A model generated the notes under the pieces. That model made no database searches. It saw only the letters and a program-made list of their open reading frames with translations, and was not told the DNA's origin. The translations under genes were made by a program, and so were the position numbers. From Edaphocola aurantiacus (GTDB lineage Bacteria > Bacteroidota > Bacteroidia > Chitinophagales > Chitinophagaceae), in assembly GCF_019797745.1 (NCBI RefSeq), contig NZ_VOSI01000002.1:62001-126000 (forward strand): 64,000 nt of DNA. Reading direction: 5' to 3'. Numbering within the stretch: the first letter of the stretch is position 1; each line of letters begins with the position of its first letter. Below, one piece after another: positions 62,201-64,000 of the stretch.

Positions 62201-64000
62201 ATTGGTCTTGAGGTAACGCTGTCCCGATCCGTCGTAGGCGAAGCGCAGCGCGGTGCTGTCATCATCGTCCTGTACCACGTAGTTTACTTTATTATAATGG
62301 TTCCACTGTATGGTATCTTGTCCACCTACCAGGTCTTTCACGAGATTACCGGTGCGGTCGTACAGGTAGCGCGATACATTGTTTACCGTATTTTGTTTAA
62401 TGTCATTCGTATAGTTATTGGCTACGTAATCATTTACATTCTGCAAGCGGTTGTCCGTATTACCTACGGTGTAACGGTAGATGAGGCTGTCCATCTGCAG
62501 CAGGCTGTTGTTATTACCATTGCGGGTCAGTTGCTGCAGGTTACCATCGGCATCATAGCTATAGCTGTTCTTATAGCGGTTGGTCGGGGTCAGGGTACCA
62601 TCGCCCGCCAATTCTGCATACTGGGCACGCATCAGCCGGTTCAGCTGATCGTAGGTATAGGTCGCACTCAGGTTTTCGAATGGTTTGATGGCCGTGCTGG
62701 TACGCGGTATATTACCATTGTACAGGTTCTTGCCCATAGTAGCGGCAAAGGTCACAATGGTATCACCGATAGGCTTATAATCACCTTTGAAGTAGTCGAT
62801 ACTCATGGCTACGGCATCGCGTCCGTGTACACTATTACCTATAGCATCTTCTCCCATATCCTTATCCGGGTTAAGTACATCGCCATTGATAGCTTTGAGC
62901 CAGCCCTGGATGGTATAGGCATAATCGACGCCTTGTACCCGTTGTTGCCCCAGGCTCATACGGGCCAGCGGACCATGATCGTAGTACTGGTAGCCGGCAT
63001 CGCGGTTCCAGACAATACCATCGGCACTGGTCTCTACATTGGTAATGCGGTTATCATCATCGTATCCATAACGCTGGTAGTACTGGTCGGCAAAGCCACG
63101 GTTATAGCTCAGCAGGTTTACTTTACCACTGATCAGGTCATAGTCATAATCTACACGTTTGAAGCGCTGGTTGGCGGCAGCCCATGACGGATAATCCCGT
63201 GTAAGGGTTTTGACATTACCGGCGATATCGTAACTGAAGTGCATCGCATAATCGTAATTACTGGTACCCTGGTTATTCGCAGCCAATGCATCGAAGTATT
63301 TAATCGCGGCTACGCGCTTACGCAGGTTGTCCTGTGCGCTCATACCGGCTTGTGCGGCCAGGTTCAATGCAGGATCATCATACTGCGTCATGACCACCTC
63401 TTCTCTTGCCAGTGCACGCACATAGCTGACGATGGTACTGTTTGTATAGGCTTTCAGGTTGGCCACCTGCGGTGGGAATGGTGTCAGTAAACCATTCACC
63501 AGGTAGGCACAGGTATAAGTGGCTGGTATGGTAGTCGATGGCAGTGGTACAAAGTAAGGTGCACAGGCGACCTTGGCCTGACCGGTTTCTATAATACGGC
63601 TCTGCTCATCGTACAGGGTATAGGTCATACGTCCGCTCTCGCGCTGCTTCTCGTTCTGAGAGAAGATCATGCGCCCTGCAGCATCGTAGAAGAATTCTGT
63701 TTTGCCTCCGTCCGGTGTGCTTTGATCCACCACCTGGTTCAGGGAGTTGTAATGGTACTGGCTGGCCTTTTTATGTTCGGGCAGGTACTGTGGCGCATTA
63801 CTACCATTTTCCCGCTCGGTATTCACCTGGCTCAGCAGGTTTACATCCAGGTATTTTACCCCGGCCGGCGGAATGGTACGGATCAGGTTCTGTGCACGGT
63901 CATACTCATACAGGGTATAGTTGAAACGCTGTGTTTTGTAGCTGGTGGTTAGCTTCTCGGTCACGCCATTGTGCATTACATAATCGGTAAAGTCTCCGAT
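59270..64000 (-). CDS. Full-length RHS/YD-repeat protein with metzincin-type protease tip (5' end outside window)
   Basis: More than 1570 residues; the frame is still open at the right edge, so the start lies beyond it. YD repeats are dense (FFYDAAGRMIFSQNEKQ, YDYDLISGKVNLLSY, YDGSGQRYLKTNT), followed by a long helical insert, the RHS core ([66 protein letters not shown]) and a ~200-residue unique tip. The tip has VVHEFFHGMGLDHP (59540-59578), the HExxHxxGxxH zinc site of metzincins, so a metalloprotease toxin is inferred. It overlaps a lipoprotein immunity candidate. The probable recipient for the stored tips downstream. Confidence 0.88.
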   Translation of the reverse strand: MGDFTDYVMHNGVTEKLTTSYKTQRFNYTLYEYDRAQNLIRTIPPAGVKYLDVNLLSQVNTERENGSNAPQYLPEHKKASQYHYNSLNQVVDQSTPDGGKTEFFYDAAGRMIFSQNEKQRESGRMTYTLYDEQSRIIETGQAKVACAPYFVPLPSTTIPATYTCAYLVNGLLTPFPPQVANLKAYTNSTIVSYVRALAREEVVMTQYDDPALNLAAQAGMSAQDNLRKRVAAIKYFDALAANNQGTSNYDYAMHFSYDIAGNVKTLTRDYPSWAAANQRFKRVDYDYDLISGKVNLLSYNRGFADQYYQRYGYDDDNRITNVETSADGIVWNRDAGYQYYDHGPLARMSLGQQRVQGVDYAYTIQGWLKAINGDVLNPDKDMGEDAIGNSVHGRDAVAMSIDYFKGDYKPIGDTIVTFAATMGKNLYNGNIPRTSTAIKPFENLSATYTYDQLNRLMRAQYAELAGDGTLTPTNRYKNSYSYDADGNLQQLTRNGNNNSLLQMDSLIYRYTVGNTDNRLQNVNDYVANNYTNDIKQNTVNNVSRYLYDRTGNLVKDLVGGQDTIQWNHYNKVNYVVQDDDDSTALRFAYDGSGQRYLKTNTISDHDTTIEKGEYYVRDAQGNILAVYNAETRYEVSAVTVMTNILNYTIGQAGIANTLGNFIVPTYGNNGGFQQYMTNMGATLNWGNNQIGAHSPSYFMQYSPAVYAQFLAHPDGQQDIYASMADYSKANNDPILGPALEHYLLYRPNEEYDYARTSEFIKQLYSPEMDTDARYNAVSYLTNMGNQAAVAALYQSIEIDYDGSNMLETIDRLDHAVRDGKVNLDKLSENFFTLFVTDPDAVGDLRHYLNDISTDASINAPTNGTVFANVINSTYQTAMVESGYQPSFGSFIDNWPPAQDMMMQQSNTQTLLSAVYAESPGTFVSGLYAETGNSTGLLVNGILNTTGYTVNWQSMLATLQQSMTMQVPTTVYQDALKAQDLYLSSHHLYGSSRLGTKDYLSKQVYSSIDLTGTQAVYDTTLLSSRRPWYSAEYQDIIGGNSTTPWGMADQGHFAVNHNIGQKQYELSNYLGNVQATVSDMPFIKRELIPGTDILAPVKEPALVSAYDYYPFGMLQPGRYVSDTTSQCLTVSRNRWVTTWISYCVPAWSPSYYTELGTATATLLSNNTLLNVNSISLNDGVSLMQQVTPGMVNTVSLDIASLDKTDANGAIVQVVEQIGSENVVLGSMSVKTLGTHRINFTPTGSAVQLWILGPYDMILKPTCYTYPVTTQETYLVDICDENKDRYRFGFNGQEKVNELAGIGNHNTALFWEYDTRLGRRWNLDPVPQIFSSDYSVLTNNPILYNDVLGNTAQKVVDNTNKQVTYTANIYLYAGESVSNGEMNSVYQETTKSFKELLTSQTFKQTINGESYDVKFDVRVFTVSKEMANTLAKDNKSLANNFVRVDKSDRTSFFNLGRNSGIFTTGDIIGKNRNNSTVVHEFFHGMGLDHPLTKSDIVGRTSYNLPKLGKSYCPDPSIIAPRGVNYKIINYVYKDLNANATFIQMDPNKRRVTQSDVNQVFNTYKNLKTNNRIYDFYQR
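60109..60422 (-). repeat. RHS core repeat, copy A (inside the full-length gene)
   Basis: The in-frame counterpart of repeats B and C, from the SLDIASL codons to VNELAG. Unlike B and C it has no frameshift and is joined on both sides to RHS sequence, so it is the parental or recipient copy. Confidence 0.85.

Noticed and set aside
61922-63187. 421-codon plus-strand open frame
   Set aside because: It lies fully antisense to the YD-repeat region of the RHS gene; the translation is a biased hydrophobic shadow without start context or family features.

Overview
The window looks like a chromosomal segment of a Bacteroidota bacterium, most likely in the Chitinophagia/Chitinophagaceae range. Signs are a gliding-motility-type (T9SS type B) sorting domain, an S46 dipeptidyl-peptidase, promoters with the TAnnTTTG -7 box, LytTR/TPR-kinase signalling, many small exported lipoproteins and large YD-repeat (RHS) proteins. 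This assignment rests on gene content only.

Positions 1-20.7 kb are mostly housekeeping: an RlpA-like protein, sufBCD (Fe-S assembly), a DUF2809 membrane protein, a 2Fe-2S ferredoxin, an MBL-fold hydrolase, rodA and mrdA (cell elongation), a T9SS-secreted protein, an S46 peptidase with the DPP11-type specificity Arg, small envelope or stress proteins, a MIO-type aromatic amino acid ammonia-lyase, and a tight lpxH - sixA-like - AmgK/RapZ-fusion operon.

At 20.7 kb a tRNA-Ser(GGA) gene is followed by a first RHS locus (20.9-32.3 kb, all minus strand). It runs coiled-coil/outer-membrane-barrel protein, N-terminal RHS protein, C-terminal RHS protein with a JAMM/JAB-like tip, then two paralogous lipoproteins that are candidate immunity proteins. 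A 22-nt imperfect copy (20/22) of the tRNA-Ser 3' end lies at 32.8 kb, on the far side of the locus, as expected for an integrated island, but no integrase is visible.

Positions 32.9-40.6 kb hold a minus-strand run of small exported proteins of unknown role, including a 51-nt-repeat protein and a paralogous 378-aa pair, ending with a LytTR regulator and its TPR histidine kinase. Positions 41-46 kb carry a lipase-like protein, a SemiSWEET transporter and an NHEJ operon (Ku, LigD). LigD is split in two frames exactly at an A9 tract. Positions 46-50.5 kb hold a porin-like - Rieske - imelysin - di-haem oxidoreductase operon.

Positions 51-64 kb are the most unusual part. A full-length RHS protein (59270 to beyond the right edge) ends in a metzincin-type protease tip with a lipoprotein immunity candidate. 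Downstream follow at least two displaced RHS C-terminal cassettes. Each repeats the same ~318-nt piece of RHS core, each is broken by a one-base deletion inside that piece, and each carries its own new tip plus a candidate immunity gene. IS1-type transposase genes (one intact, one decayed) sit at cassette edges, and several neighbouring small genes are broken. This reads as a stored array of polymorphic-toxin tips, comparable to orphan rhs-CT/rhsI modules of enterobacteria.
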